This document shows positions 41,656 through 53,865 of a stretch of 64,000 nt of DNA, piece by piece. The notes beneath the pieces were generated by a model that saw only the letters and a list, made by a program, of their open reading frames with translations, was not told the origin of the DNA and did no database searches. Numbering within the stretch: the first letter of the stretch is position 1; each line of letters begins with the position of its first letter. A program made the translations under genes and the position numbers. The stretch is from NCBI GenBank assembly GCA_024509875.1, contig JAMPIV010017826.1, positions 62,001 to 126,000 on the forward strand, given 5' to 3'. This stretch comes from Oreohelix idahoensis. Lineage: Eukaryota; Mollusca; Gastropoda; Stylommatophora; Oreohelicidae.

Positions 41656-41880
41656 GAAACACCTTTACTTTACCTGTAATATTTTTGTAGAGAGAAGTGG
41701 AATGGTAAAGATAGGTTGGATTTGGTGTTCGTAAAGGAAGATAAGAATATTAACAGAAGCTTTTGGATGGAAGATGACGTCTCTGGAGACGAACTATCAA
41801 AAGAGGAAACACGAAAAATGTCAACTATAAAAAAATATGTGTAGCTCTCCTGGCTTTCTGAGGAAACAAACAAAGAGTAG

Positions 41881-42150
41881 GGGAGCCGCGTTAGCGCAGT
41901 GGTTAGTGCACTGGCTTCTTAGCTCAGTGGTCCATGGTTCGATCCCTAAAGATAGAGTATGGTTACGTCTACCACAGGCATGTCGTATGATGGGATTAAT
42001 ATGAGGCTGTGCTTTGGACTGGCAATTTCATCGTGTCAACATATGTTGTCAGAAATCACTGCTGCAATCTCCCATGAATCCTTTGATGCAGGCTTCCCAC
42101 AAAAGGACCAACTACAGTGGTGGCTCCATGCTCCATAAGAAGCGAAAAGG
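41881..42150 (+). mobile_element. tRNA-derived SINE
   Basis: Starts GGGGAGCCGCGTTAGCGCAG. The A box is TAGCGCAGTGGTTAG, followed about 40 bp later by the B box GGTTCGATCCC, a good internal polymerase III promoter. The tail region runs through a GGTGGCTCCATGCTCCATAA phrase to A-rich sequence. The head is shared with the SINE at 12275-12400. Not a tRNA gene: no acceptor-stem closure and a long unrelated body. Confidence 0.78.
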
Positions 42151-42514
42151 AAAAAGAATATTAATATCTCCTCTATATATAATTCTCTAACGCTTCCTTC
42201 GCAGGTGTCCGTCACAAACCTTTTCCACCCAAAGTTGCAGCATGGACATTATATAAAAGGATTGCACTTCTGGCCTTTGCACTAAACTGCACGACGCACC
42301 AACGTTGCAGTTATATTTTACATAATAAATAGAAAACACATAGTAAAGTGTCAACAATCTACCACAATATTTTTTTTTTGGCATTTAAGTGTTTCCCTTC
42401 GTCAGGGAAGAGGATAAATTACATCCCTTGAAGAAAGCCAATAAATTTTTTCCCAACACAATTGAGTCTGGAAATTATATAAAAGTTGAACCCTTCTAAA
42501 ATTTGCATTAAACT

Positions 42515-43282
42515 GTCTTCTTCTTCTTTGATCCTTAGCCACCGACCGTCAAAACAGTCAGTGGCCATTACGCCTGGTGGCGTCTTGTAGGGCAACAACA
42601 AACTGATTCCACTTTGCTCGGTCGGCGGCCATCCTTCGTACAGTGCCCCAACTCTGGTTCATTCTTTGCATCTCAGCCTCCACAGTCCTCCGCCAAGTTG
42701 TTTTTGGTCGGCCTCTCTTTCGTTTTCCTTCAGGGGTCCATAGCATAGCTGTTCTTGTGATGGCATCGGGGTCTCTTCTGAGGACATGGCCAACCCAGCT
42801 CCAGCGTCTGCCAGCTATGATGGTGTGCATGTCCTCTTGCTTGCTCCGAGTAAGCAGATCTTGGTTGGTGATGATATTCGGCCAAAAAATTCGGAGAATT
42901 TTTCTTAGGCATGTTGTGTGAAAAGAGGACAATTTCGACATTTCCTTCTCTGTAACTCTCCAGCTCTCCGCGCCATAGAGAAGCACAGAAAGCACACAGC
43001 TCTGATATAATCCTAATTTTGTACCTTTAATCTGGGAGACTTAGCTTCTGTTTTCTTTCTTTTCATTTCCTTTCTCTTCGCTATGGTGTTTAGCGTATCT
43101 GGTGTTATCCAGTATTGGCTCTTTCTTTCCTGGAATCCCAGGCATGACTTGCTGCTTTCCTTGTATATTGTTGAGATGGTGTTGAATCTCTGGTCAACAT
43201 CATCGGTCTCTGTTCTTTCCTGGCTTTTGATAATCTCATATCTTCTCTTTACGTCGACCACGAAAGCTTTTCTGGTGAGGGG
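42515..43282 (-). mobile_element. RTE-like LINE, 3' part, split by element C and lacking most of RT
   Basis: On the minus strand, 43282-43013 encodes the linker between endonuclease and RT (TRKAFVVDVKRRYEIIKSQ and onward to KRKKTEAKSPRL). At about 43013 the sequence jumps straight into the carboxy part: YQSCVLSVLLYGAESW, CLRKILRIFW, WSWVGHVLRRD and GKRKRGRPKTTWRR, ending in ATRRNGH at 42558. The palm and fingers with the FADD motif are absent, an internal deletion of roughly a kilobase or more. The 5' piece, with the end of the endonuclease, lies at 52601-52775 on the other side of element C. Confidence 0.85.
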
Positions 43283-43550
43283 TGTGATGATGTCACAATG
43301 ATACAACGTTAAAATATCTCCAAAATTAACGATGAAACGTAGGGTTAAAAATAATGCGTAAGATACTAGGAGACATGCTCGCCCATGCCAGATTTCCCAC
43401 CGCCATTTAAAACTAACGAGTTAGAAGTGCAGACGGAACGTTTACCCTTTGTAGACCGGGGGGAAACGAAACGGAGATCAAAAAAGAAAAATATGACTGA
43501 ACACGTGTTTGAAGTTCGAACGGCAAAAAGACGCAAGGGGGGGGGGGGAA

Positions 43551-43585
<35 letters not shown>

Positions 43586-45662
43586 AAAGGAAAAAAATCA
43601 CGTCCCGAGCTGACATAAAGTAAGGAAATGGACAAGAAATGGACATTAGCTCTGGATCGAGACAGTCATTTCTTGGACGGTTTTTCGATACTTGGTCTTT
43701 ATTTGAATGCCGCGGCAAAATACATGAGAGAAGGATCTCGAACAAATTTCAAAATTTAAACTTGAGAAAAAATATGTTTTTCCTTAATACTAGAGTTATG
43801 AAAATAAAACCTAGCTAGTTTGATAGCTCATCTTGAGCAGAGAAATAATATGCTTTCAATTATACAGACGGATAGATAATAAGGAAGATATTGACAAAAG
43901 ACTGCATTGTTCATAACAGACAAGCAACTGCACTGTTAAAACCCATGTCACTAAAATTAACCAAAATCTTAGCCTTGAGCATGCAAACGTAAAATCAAGC
44001 TGTAATTAAAGAGAGGGAATGTGGTGGAGCATTGTAGCTAAAAATAACTTAGACAGCAGATTCGTGTAGGAAATGCATGTAAAACCAAGTGTGTTTTTAT
44101 GAAAAAACAAGTAGAGACAGACGGACTAACAGACCGTAATACCTACTTGACTGAGATTTGACTGAAGTGACTTTTTGGTTGAAGATTTGAAAGAAAGGGG
44201 GGGAGGTCGGTGATTGGTCAACGCATTTTATAATAGCGGGATGGAGAGGTGAAAGTTTGCCATTTAACATAAGTCTGTTCAGAGACGCAGTTTGAATCCA
44301 GAGTGGTGTTGATTCCATAAGAATATAACTTTATAGTGGGACGCCCTCATACGGCCAGCAGCTCAGCTGAGTTTTGCTAGTGAATTTAACTGTGTTCTCA
44401 ATTCTGAATTCTGGTAAGAATGAACAATATTTATTCTGTATATTTTAATAATTCGAGTGATTGATACTGCCATATCATAAAAATGATTACGACAAGTAAG
44501 TGTTCGCTCTAGATCCCCAGCCCTAGTTCAGGGTCTAGAGACATACATACAAAGCAAATATATAGGAACGCCTAACTGAAACTATGAAAAGGATCTAGTG
44601 TTGAGATCAGTGGAACATATCACCTATCTTATTTAATAGCAGAAAGCTGTTGAACATATCTCAGATGTAATGTAATCTTGGAGAACTTATACTATGTGAA
44701 ACCAACTTGGTAAGATGTGATGTGTGGTCAGAGAGATCTGACCCAGTCTGTGTGGTGTTGTTGTTGTGTAGTGTTGTGTGCAGAAGTGGTTCAGAAGATA
44801 GAGTTCTGACACATGACCAATACTTTTGTTTCAGAACTATGAGTTTCTATTTGGCACCAAAGCGGTGTCAAATGCTGTATTAATATATACCAGTGTGGAC
44901 CAGAGCAGTCTATCGTTTTGTCAGAGCAGCCGTATATTGCCCCCTGCACGGAGAGGTGGGGCTACAAGACCTTTATACAGGATCGACGCAGGCGAGATAA
45001 GTCATATCTGGCCTGCTGGATTTTCACCAACGAAATTTTCACTAAATTATCTCTAATTTACCATCAAAGAAAGCCACGACATTGGGGAAATTAAACTATG
45101 TATTTATCCCTTAATTCGATGGACAATGTTTGGCAGTCATAGACTGGGAGTGATGACACCATCCCAACAGCATATATAGAAATAAGTTCTCTGGGACTTT
45201 CTTAAGATCATTACTATTAACCAGTCATTGAAATAATTAAGTACACATTTTATTATGTCATATGATTTTACATTCCATTTATGAATCCATAATATTTCTT
45301 ATGTTCTGACCAACTAAACATTTGGTTCAGAACAAAATAAATTTCTCAAAAGATTTAACTTTAAAAAACTAAAACAGCCTGAGTTAGTTCAGTGTGTTAT
45401 AAATTTTATTAATATTATTAGACTTCTTAAATATCTGTGTGTGTGTGTGTGTGTAATTTACCACAACACATTGCATATCAGTACCCTAGACATTTAACGT
45501 AGCCACATTCATTAGAAAAAAAGATATGTGTGAGGTCGTAAGTGGTAGTACGAAGGGCCTTCTGTAATTCACATCTACATTTTATCTCAGGAGCCTTCAC
45601 AGCTGACCTCATACATCACACTAGGTAACATCAACCATACAATACCATCAAAATCCACTACA
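43283..45662 (+). repeat. Element C 5' LTR
   Basis: Includes a poly-G stretch at about 43539-43584 (broken by AA) and a (GT)n run near 45438. Its 3' part, ACCCTAGACATTTAACGTAG then CTTCACAGCTGACCTCA, resembles the 3' part of the element B LTR. Confidence 0.92.
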
Positions 45663-45943
45663 TATATTGGGGTCTCTTCCAGGGATAATTAGCTTATCAG
45701 TAATATTAGGATCTCCTGGTGGGAGAATTAAAATTTGGGGAACAAATTGTAAAAATTAAAATTGTCCCTTAAAATTAAAAGTGAGAATAAAAGTTGGTGA
45801 ATCTTCACAGCCAGTGGTAATTAATTAGTTAACTGGCTAATTAGCATTACCTTAGACAATAATTAATTAATTAACTAGTTAATTGGAATTACTTTAGTTA
45901 TTGATTGGTTAGATTTTTACCTTGATCATTGTTATTTTGTGTG

Positions 45944-47620
45944 ATGGCGGAGCTAGCAAAGTTCAGATCAGCTGCTGTGCTAACGGCAAAGGAAATGGGA
46001 ATGGATGGTCAGGTTTTAATTCAGTATGTAACTGCTGAATGTGACAAGTATATTGAAAGGGAAGATAGGAGGGTAGCTGAAGAGAAGAGGTTACAAATTG
46101 AGGCTGATAGAGAACTTAAGAGGCTGCAGATTGAGGCAGAAGAGAAACGACAGCAAAGGGAAGCAGAAGATAAAAGATTGACTGCCGAAAGGGAGGCAGA
46201 AGATAGAAGGTTGCAAAGGGAGCACGAATTACGACTAACGGAGCTGGAATTACAAGGCCATGCTCCTGAAAATGGTACCAGCCCTTTTGCCTCAGATGGT
46301 GCAGCTAGTCAGGGTGTCTCAAACTCAGCTATAGGGTTTCACTTAGACCATTTTGTTGAAAAAGACGATGACATCGAGGGGTACCTCGGAAGTTTTGAAT
46401 TATTAGCTACTACATATGGGTTAGAGAGAGAGAGGTGGAGTTTAAAGTTATCACAGGGACTGAGAGGTACTTCTTATGAAGTCTTCGCAAAAATGAACAG
46501 AGAAGACCAAGACAATTATGACATGTTAAAGCAGGCTTTGTTATTGAGGTACGAAAAAAATGGTGAATTTTATCGTAAGAAATTTAGAAATGCCAAACTG
46601 TTGTCTGGGGAGACATACCACCAATTCTCTGCCAGACTGGAAACCTATTTGGAGAAATGGACTGCTCTGGGGAAGACCCAAGATCTTAAAGAAATGATCA
46701 TGATAGAGCAATTGAGAGAGTCCATGGCTCCAGACTTGAGACAATTTCTCATGGAACAAGGTGCAGAGAAGTTGGGGGAGGTTTTAAATGTCGCTGAGGG
46801 GTATCAGGCAGCCCAGGCAGAGGTAAGTGGCACTAAAAAGAAGCACATAGAAACTTTTAAAGCCCCACAGCCATTTAATAAATTTGAAAATAGAGAACAG
46901 GGTAATAAAGGCAGGACAAACTTTGAACGGCCAAGAAATGACTATCGAGACAGAAACTCACAGTTCAATGACCAAAAATACAATGAAAGAAAACCGTTTA
47001 ACCAAGGAAAAAGATGGTGCAAATGGTGCAAGAAAGATAACCATAACACCGAATTTTGTAGAAGGAAACCTTCAAACATTGCTGCAATGAAGTCGGGGAC
47101 GCAAAGATTAAAGGTTAATCCTAATGGACAGCAGGAACCTTATCACCCCCCAGTTTGTGAGGATGTTATTTGTAATGGGGTCACCATAAGGTGCCTTTAT
47201 GATACAGGATTGGATTATGATTCAGTTGTGAAGTCTAGCCTAGTGGACCCAAGTCAGTATACCACAGAAACAGTGGAAATACAAGGGGCGACTAAGGACA
47301 TACCACTCATGACACTTCCCATCGCAAGGATAACGGTGAAAACTCGCTATGTGGAAGGAGAGATCAGAGCAGCAGTGATAGATGAACCAATCTACCCTCT
47401 GATATTGGGGTGTAGATACGTCTTCTTGGGGAATCCCGAGAGACCTGTGATCATGGCTACAGTGCAGACCAGGTCACAGAAAAAGGAGGAAGAAGGTGAA
47501 CCTATAAATGCTCATCCAGAGGAGATGAGGAAGGCGCAGGCTGAGGATAGGACACTCAAGCCATGTTTTAAAAAATTGCCCAAATGCCACACACCTCCAA
47601 GCAAGGGGAATATTTTATGA
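45944..47620 (+). CDS. Element C ORF1: Gag, CCHC knuckle and protease
   Basis: I chose ATG 45944 (MAELAKFRSAAVLTAKEMG), aligned with the start in element B. Charged coiled coil at residues 35-110, Gag core at residues 125-290 (FHLDHFVEKDDDIEGYLGSF and SLKLSQGLRGTSYEVFAKMN), knuckle WCKWCKKDNHNTEFC. The protease has IRCLYDTGLDYDSVV near 47190 (DTG in place of the DSG of element A), followed by a YPLILGCRYVFLG flap/end block. The frame breaks at about 47590 and continues in another frame. Element B lacks exactly this protease segment. Confidence 0.85.
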   Translation: MAELAKFRSAAVLTAKEMGMDGQVLIQYVTAECDKYIEREDRRVAEEKRLQIEADRELKRLQIEAEEKRQQREAEDKRLTAEREAEDRRLQREHELRLTELELQGHAPENGTSPFASDGAASQGVSNSAIGFHLDHFVEKDDDIEGYLGSFELLATTYGLERERWSLKLSQGLRGTSYEVFAKMNREDQDNYDMLKQALLLRYEKNGEFYRKKFRNAKLLSGETYHQFSARLETYLEKWTALGKTQDLKEMIMIEQLRESMAPDLRQFLMEQGAEKLGEVLNVAEGYQAAQAEVSGTKKKHIETFKAPQPFNKFENREQGNKGRTNFERPRNDYRDRNSQFNDQKYNERKPFNQGKRWCKWCKKDNHNTEFCRRKPSNIAAMKSGTQRLKVNPNGQQEPYHPPVCEDVICNGVTIRCLYDTGLDYDSVVKSSLVDPSQYTTETVEIQGATKDIPLMTLPIARITVKTRYVEGEIRAAVIDEPIYPLILGCRYVFLGNPERPVIMATVQTRSQKKEEEGEPINAHPEEMRKAQAEDRTLKPCFKKLPKCHTPPSKGNIL

Positions 47621-48270
47621 AGGACAGATTGCTATATAGGAAGACAGGAACTAGATCCACTGGTCACGGACAGTTGGTTCTTCCCAAGATATATAGGGCA
47701 AATTTAATAAGGAGCTTACATGTTGGAAAAGATGGTGACCATGAGAAAGTCGGTACCATCTGCCAAAAAGTTGCTCGAAAATATTATTGGCCCGACGTAA
47801 ATGTCGATATTGAAAACTTTGTAGAAGCATGTGGCGTCTTTCATGAGGGAACACCCACAAAGGGAAAATGTGTGCAGGACCTAGTAACGCCACGGGGCAA
47901 ACTTAGGCCTGGAAGGAAAAATAATTATACTCAGGTAGACAAAGTGCAATGGGAGCCCCCTTTTCACACCCAGTCTTCACTTGAATGGATTAACATGGCC
48001 ACTATGCGACGAGTACAAAGAAGAAATTTACCCCAGAATAAACTGACAATCCCTCGGTCAGAGTTATATAAACTGGATGAAACTAAAAGAGAGCGAAGAT
48101 CTCTCACAAGCAATCTAAAGTGGGGAGATAAACCCAAGAAAAAAAATTGGTAGTGGTCGATTTGTGAGTGATGATTCTAGGAAGAAAAGTCCTCATTATA
48201 AAGCTTCTAATGGAAGGGACCCGACGGGTTCCATGAAAAATAAGTATGATAAATTAAAAGTCCAGATGTA
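47584..48270 (+). CDS. Element C integrase zinc-finger remnant and novel basic segment
   Basis: Continues Gag-Pol after a frame change. LPKIYRANLIRSLHVGKDGD, then YYWPDVNVDIENFVEACGVF, is a Gypsy-type H2C2 finger whose last Cys is Phe. Then come about 130 residues colinear with element B, sharing TPRGKLRPGRKNN, MATMRRVQRRNLPQNKLTIP and a KRERRSL block. An extra A in an A8 run near 48145 breaks the frame; beyond it the B-like IGSGRFV...KVQM-stop can still be read. No Asp-Asp-Glu core can be found in any frame. Confidence 0.78.
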
Positions 48271-48271
48271 G

Positions 48272-50153
48272 TTTATTAAGGACCTGGACAGATGAGAAGG
48301 CAGAAGAGACTGTTACCTCATCTTATCAATACGTGAACGAACTGACCACTCGTCTGAAAGCTGGATGGAAACTGGCAAATGATAATTTGAGACAAGCCAG
48401 GAAGAAACATGCAGCATATTTTAATAGGAAGGCAAAGGACCGAGAACTAGCTGTGGGAGAGAAGGTGCTTCTTCTACTACCCGGCAGCCAGAATAAATTA
48501 CAAATTGGATGGCAAGGTCCATATACGGTTCTAGAGAAGGTGTCTAGAACAAACTATAAAATTGACAAAAAGGGGAAGGAGAAAGTTTATCATGTAAACC
48601 TTTTAAAGAAGTATCTGGACAGACCACTCCAGGAAAGCACCCCCTTATTGACCTTGGCTATCGCAACTCAAATGCAAAAGGAACCACTCACCTCGCATGA
48701 ATACCCATTACATCCTTGTGAAACAGCGGCACAGGTAAAAGTCAGTAAGCACCTGACTAAAAATCAGAGGGAGAGAGTTCAACAGGTTCTGGAGGAACAT
48801 ACAGATGTATTAACAGATAAACCAGGACATACAAATTTGCTACAGTATGACATGAAACTGGTAGACTCAAACCCAATCTGTATGAGAGCCTATTCTATTC
48901 CGTTCGCGAAGGAAAAGGCATTGAAGGAAGAAATAGATTATTTGTTGAAGGAGGGGATTATTTCACACAGTGAATCATCTTTTAGCTCCAGTGTCGTTTT
49001 GTTGAGAAAACCGTCTGGGGAACACAGACTGTGCATAGATTACAGGAAACTGAATGCTGTCACAGAAGGACAAGTGGATCCATTACCAGACACAAAACAG
49101 TTATTTGCCAGATTAAACAAGGCAAAATACTTTTCAAAGGTGGATCTTAGTAAAGGCTATTACCAGATTCCAGTGAAGCCTGAAGTGAGACCTTATTTAG
49201 CGTTTAGCACATCGGAAGGACATTATGAATTCAACATGCTACCATTCGGACTGAAAAATGCTCCGGGTGTATTTTCAAGGATGATGCGCAAATTGTTGGA
49301 TCCCCTGAATAACCCATGTATCACGAATTTCATGGATGATATTCTCGTCGCCACAGAGACATTTGAAGAACACATTGACGCTCTAAAAATGTTATTTAAT
49401 AGGCTTAGGGAGGCGAACTTAACTGCTAGGCCAACAAAATGTTGTATTGGATGCAAAGAGTTGGAATTCTTGGGACACACTGTATATCAGGGTAACATGA
49501 CCCTGATCCCAAGAACTTGGAAAAACTGCAGAGAGCACCTAGACCACAAACAAAAAAGGACGTGCGATCATTCGTGTCGTTATGCGGATTTTATCAAAAA
49601 TACATCAAAAATTTTAACTCTATTTGTGCTCCTCTGACTGATCTGACTCGCAAGGGACTTCCAGATAAAATTATTTGGACTGCGCAATGTGAATTAGCTT
49701 TCCAAGAATTAAAGGGAAAAACTCACTAGCAAGCCTATTCTCAAATTGCCTGATTTGACACAGGACTTTGTGGTGAGAACAGATGCAAGTAATGTAGGCC
49801 TCGGGGCGGCCTTGTTGCAGAGGTCATCTTCACCCGATGGGGAACTGAACCCAGTCGCTTATGCAAGCCGCAAATTGAATAAAGCGGAACAAGGATATTC
49901 CACAAGCGAAAAGGAATGTTTAGCGTTAATCTGGGCAATAAAGAAGTTCCAAATCTATCTGTATGGTAGGACTTTTGTGGTCCAGACGGATCATCAGCCC
50001 CTCGTATTCTTATCTCAGGCTAAGCATGAAAACGCAAGATTGCTGGGGTGGTCTTTATTACTGCAACCTTATCAGTTTATTATCCAATATATCCCAGGGT
50101 TTTTGAATGTCGGTGCAGATTTCCTCAGTCGGCACCCCTGTGATCAAGATTAG
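48272..50153 (+). CDS. Element C ORF2: integrase tail, reverse transcriptase, RNase H (two frame breaks)
   Basis: Starts within LLRTWTDEKAEE, then the GPY/F tail IGWQGPYTVLEKVSR near 48505. RT has HRLCIDYRKLNAV, FSKVDLSKGYYQ, LPFGLKNAPGVFSR and FMDDILVA near 49335. RNase H has VRTDASNVGLG near 49775, SEKECLALIW, VQTDHQPL and VGADFLSRHPCD, ending at 50153. Frame breaks at about 49500 (one C fewer than in B) and about 49725 (one A more than in B) are both run-length differences. Otherwise catalytic motifs are complete. Confidence 0.87.
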
Positions 50154-50241
50154 AATAGTGGTAGGCGTGAGGAGAGATTTTATCTATGTGTATCACTGGT
50201 TTTGGAACTTGCCGTAGTGCATGTTCTCAGGTGGGGACATG

Positions 50242-52600
50242 TGTGATGATGTCACAATGATACAACGTTAAAATATCTCCAAAATTAACGATGAAACGTA
50301 GGGTTAAAAATAATGCGTAAGATACTAGGAGACATGCTCGCCCATGCCAGATTTCCCACCGCCATTTAAAACTAACGAGTTAGAAGTGCAGACGGAACGT
50401 TTACCCTTTGTAGACGGGGGGGAAACGAAACGGAGATCAAAAAAGAAAAATATGACTGAACACGTGTTTGAAGTTCGAACGGCAAAAAGACGCAAGGGGG
50501 AGGGGGGGGGGGGGGGGGGGGAAAGGAAAAAAAGTCACGTCCCGAGTTGACATAAAGTAAGGAAATGGACAAGAAATGGACATTAGCTCTGGATCGAGAC
50601 AGTCATTTCTTGGACGGTTTTTCGATACTTGGTCTTTATTTGAATGCCGCGGCAAAATACATGAGAGAAGGATCTCGAACAAATTTCAAAATTTAAACTT
50701 GAGAAAAAATATGTTTTTCCTTAATACTAGAGTTATGAAAATAAAACCTAGCTAGTTTGATAGCTCATCTTGAGCAGAGAAATAATATGCTTTCAATTAT
50801 ACAGACGGATAGATAATAAGGAAGATATTGACAAAAGACTGTATTGTTCATAACAGGCAAGCGACTGCACTGTTAACCCATGTCACTAAAAGTAACCAAA
50901 ATCTTGGCCTTGAGCATGCAAACGTAAAATCGAGCTATAATTAAAGAGAGGGAATGTGGTGGAGCATTGTAGCTAAAAATAACTTAGACAGCAGATTCGT
51001 GTAGGAAATGCATGTAAAACCAAGTGTGTTTTTATGAAAAAACAAGTAGAGACAGACGGACTAACAGACCGTAATACCTCTTGACTGAGATTTGACTGAA
51101 GTGACTTTTTGGTTGAAGATTTGAAAGCAAGGGGGGGAAGTCGGCGATTGGTCAACGCATTTTATAATAGCGGGATAGAGAGGTGAAAGTTTGCCATTTA
51201 ACATAAGTCTGTTCAGAGACACAGTTTGAATCCATGAATGATGTTGATGCCCTAATAATATAACTTTATAAGTGGGACGCCATCATACGGCCAGCAGCTC
51301 AGCTGAGTTTTGCTAGCAAACTTTAACTGTGTTCTCATTTCTGAATTCTGGTAAGAATGAACAATATTTATTCTGTATATTTTAATAATTCGAGTGATTG
51401 ATACTGCCATATCATAAAAATGATTACGACAAGTAAGTGTTCGCTCTAGATCCCCAGCCCTAGTTCAGGGTCTAGAGACATACATACAAAGAAAATATAT
51501 AGGAACGCCTAAATGAAACTATGAAAAGGATCAAGTGTTGAGATCAGTGGAACATATCACCTATCTTATTTAATAGCAGAAAGCTGTTGAACATATCTCA
51601 GATGTAATGTAATCTTGGAGAACTTATACTATGTGAAACCAACTTGGTAAGATGTGCTGTGTGGTCAGAGAGATCTGACCCAGTCTGTGTGGTGTTGTTG
51701 TTGTGTAGTGTTGTGTGCAGAAGTGGTTCAGGAGATAGAGTTCTGACACATGACCAAATACTTTTGTTTCAGAACTGTGAGTTTCTATTTGGCACCAAAG
51801 CTGTGTCAAATACTGTATTAATATATACCAGTGTGGACCAGAGCAGTCTATCATTTTGTCAGAGCAGCCGTATATTGCCCCCTGCACGGAGAGGTGGGGC
51901 CACAAGACCTTTATACAGGAGCGACGCAGGCGAGATAAGTCATTTCTGGCCTGCTGGATTTTCACCAACGAAATTTTCACTAAATTATCTCTAATTTACC
52001 ATCAAAGGAAGCCATGACATTGGGGAAATTAAACTATGTATTTATCCCTTAAATCAATGGACAATGTTTGACAGTCATAGACTGGGAGTGATGACACCAT
52101 CCCAACAGCATATATAGAACTAAGTTCTCTGGGACTTTCTTAAGATCATTACTATTAACCAGTCATTGAAATAATTAAGTACACATTTTATTATGTCATA
52201 TGATTTTACATTCCATTTATGACTCCATAATATTTCTTATGTTCTGACCAACTAAACATTTGGTTCAGAACAAAATAAATTTCTCAAAAGATTTAACTTT
52301 AAAAAACTAAAACAGCCTGAGTTAGTTCAGTGTGTTATAAATTTTATTAATATTATTATACTTCTTAAATACCTGTGTGTGTGTGTGTGTGTAATTTACC
52401 ACAACACATTGCATATCAGTACCCTAGACATTTAACGTAGCCACATTCATTAGAAAAAAAAATATGTGTGAGGTCGTAAGTGGTAGTACGAAGGGCCTTC
52501 TGTAATTCACATCTACATTTTATCTCAGGAGCCTTCACAGCTGACCTCATACATCACACTAGGTAACATCAACCATACAATACCATCAAAATCCACTACA
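50242..52600 (+). repeat. Element C 3' LTR
   Basis: Copy of 43283-45662 with a shorter poly-G (about 50496-50520) and about 30 substitutions, several clustered near 51220-51260. Preceded by a purine-rich tract (CAGGTGGGGACA). Confidence 0.92.
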
Positions 52601-52775
52601 AGGGGATCCTTCAGTTTCGTGATGTTGTATCTTTTCTGTTTGACTGCAACTGGTCCAGCAGCTCTGAGTTTCACTTTCAGTCTTGCTACTACTAGGTGAT
52701 GATCACTTCCCACATCTGCGCCTCTTCTTACTTTCACGTCTTGTAGTGCATCATTAAACTGTAAGACCCTAAAAA
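52601..52775 (-). mobile_element. RTE-like LINE, endonuclease end (other half of 42515-43282)
   Basis: The minus-strand translation LQDVKVRRGADVGSDHHLVV, followed by KLRAAGPVAVKQKRYNITKL, is the end of an RTE-type APE endonuclease; SDHHLV contains the catalytic His. It runs to the AGGGG duplication and continues in frame on the other side of element C at 43282. The copy is 5'-truncated near 52775. Confidence 0.85.
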
Positions 52776-52934
52776 TAACGCGCATCTTTTTTCTCACCAA
52801 CGTTGCCGTCTAAAGACTGAGTAAAAGTGGTGCGCTTCTGATCATTGTACTAAACTCCACGACCCTTCAAATAGAACGCTTTTCTTGCTAATATTCATGG
52901 GAATGCACTATCAACGTTAATAGAACAGTTTTAA

Positions 52935-53110
52935 AACAGGTCATAGATTCGAATACCTGGGCATGTTTATGACATCGGATGGATGATGCATCTTGGAAGG
53001 GAAAAGTAGATAGCCCGGCCAATTCAGCATTCTATTATATGACAAGTATTTTTTGCATCAACCCTTTGTCAGTGGAAGTAAGAAAGAGAATTCTTCAGTT
53101 CTAATAAATG
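52935..53110 (+). mobile_element. LINE reverse-transcriptase scrap
   Basis: Degenerate translation FEYLGMFMTSDG and, in another frame, FYYMTSIFCINPLSVEVRKR resembles the thumb region of RTE-type RTs (FEYLGS.ITSDG). Too short to classify. Bases 53111-53865 show nothing recognised. Confidence 0.45.
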
Positions 53111-53865
53111 AAAATGAGTCATGAATAATTAGTAAACAAGAAAACCACTAGAGACCACAGAGACGTAGTTTTACAGAAGAATGTTAATAATCCCTGGACA
53201 GCTAAAATGAATAGTAAAATCAGCCGACAACATTTTCAAATATTTCTGTCACAAAGGCACTTCTTTACTACAGGATGATCACCAGCAAATACGCGTCTCC
53301 TTCATTATTAATAGATTTGTTGAGTACCTGTCTGAGCATTCATATTATCGGTACTTCAAGGGGAACATTCGTGCATATAATGTTTTACTGTTTTGCATCA
53401 CTGGGTGCATAGAATGATAGCATCGGCGATATGAGACCTTACTTCTTCTAAATGTATGATCAAATGTATCAATGTTTATTCCATTAGTTCAATATTGTCA
53501 CGGTTTGCCTCGCCCTTGCTCTGCAGTAGTGGTCGAACAACGGCCAACACTTAGAGGATCTAATGTGGGTCTTCAAAGTTGTCTACCTTCACACAAGATT
53601 ACTCTTGGCAGAGTTGTAGATAGAAGGATAATGATGCTTCTACCTCGAGGGAATATTATATTAACGTGAAATTCTCGTGAGACGGGAAAAGACGATAACA
53701 TATTTAGGCCTCTCAAACAGCTTTTTCGTCTGTCTGGGGTTAAAATAATCCCTTTAAAAGCTTTGATTTAGACAACATTGTAAACTGTTTTCGTTTGGTA
53801 TTTATCAAACTAGTTATGTCACTCTTCCCGCTGTCTGTCCGTTTGTCTGTCTGTTCGTTTGTATG

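Larger units (their letters stand above)
43283..52600 (+). mobile_element. Gypsy element C, full length, integrase core replaced
   Basis: LTRs 43283-45662 (2380 bp) and 50242-52600 (2359 bp) begin TGTGATGATG and end TCCACTACA. The target duplication AGGGG is at 43278-43282 and 52601-52605. Visible LTR differences number around 30 plus a variable G-run, so it is older than B but still recognisably recent. The sequence TATATTGGGGTCTC after the 5' LTR matches element B. The element encodes Gag, protease (DTG present), the integrase zinc-finger-like block, the B-like novel segment, the integrase tail, RT and RNase H, with several homopolymer frameshifts. Confidence 0.92.

Noticed and set aside
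41881..41953. Functional tRNA gene
   Set aside because: Good A and B boxes but no closing acceptor stem and a long SINE body; the related head at 12400 is clearly retroposed.
43366..43745. Proline/glycine-rich frames around 43.5 and 50.5 kb
   Set aside because: They come from poly-G in the LTRs of element C and change with its length between the two LTRs.
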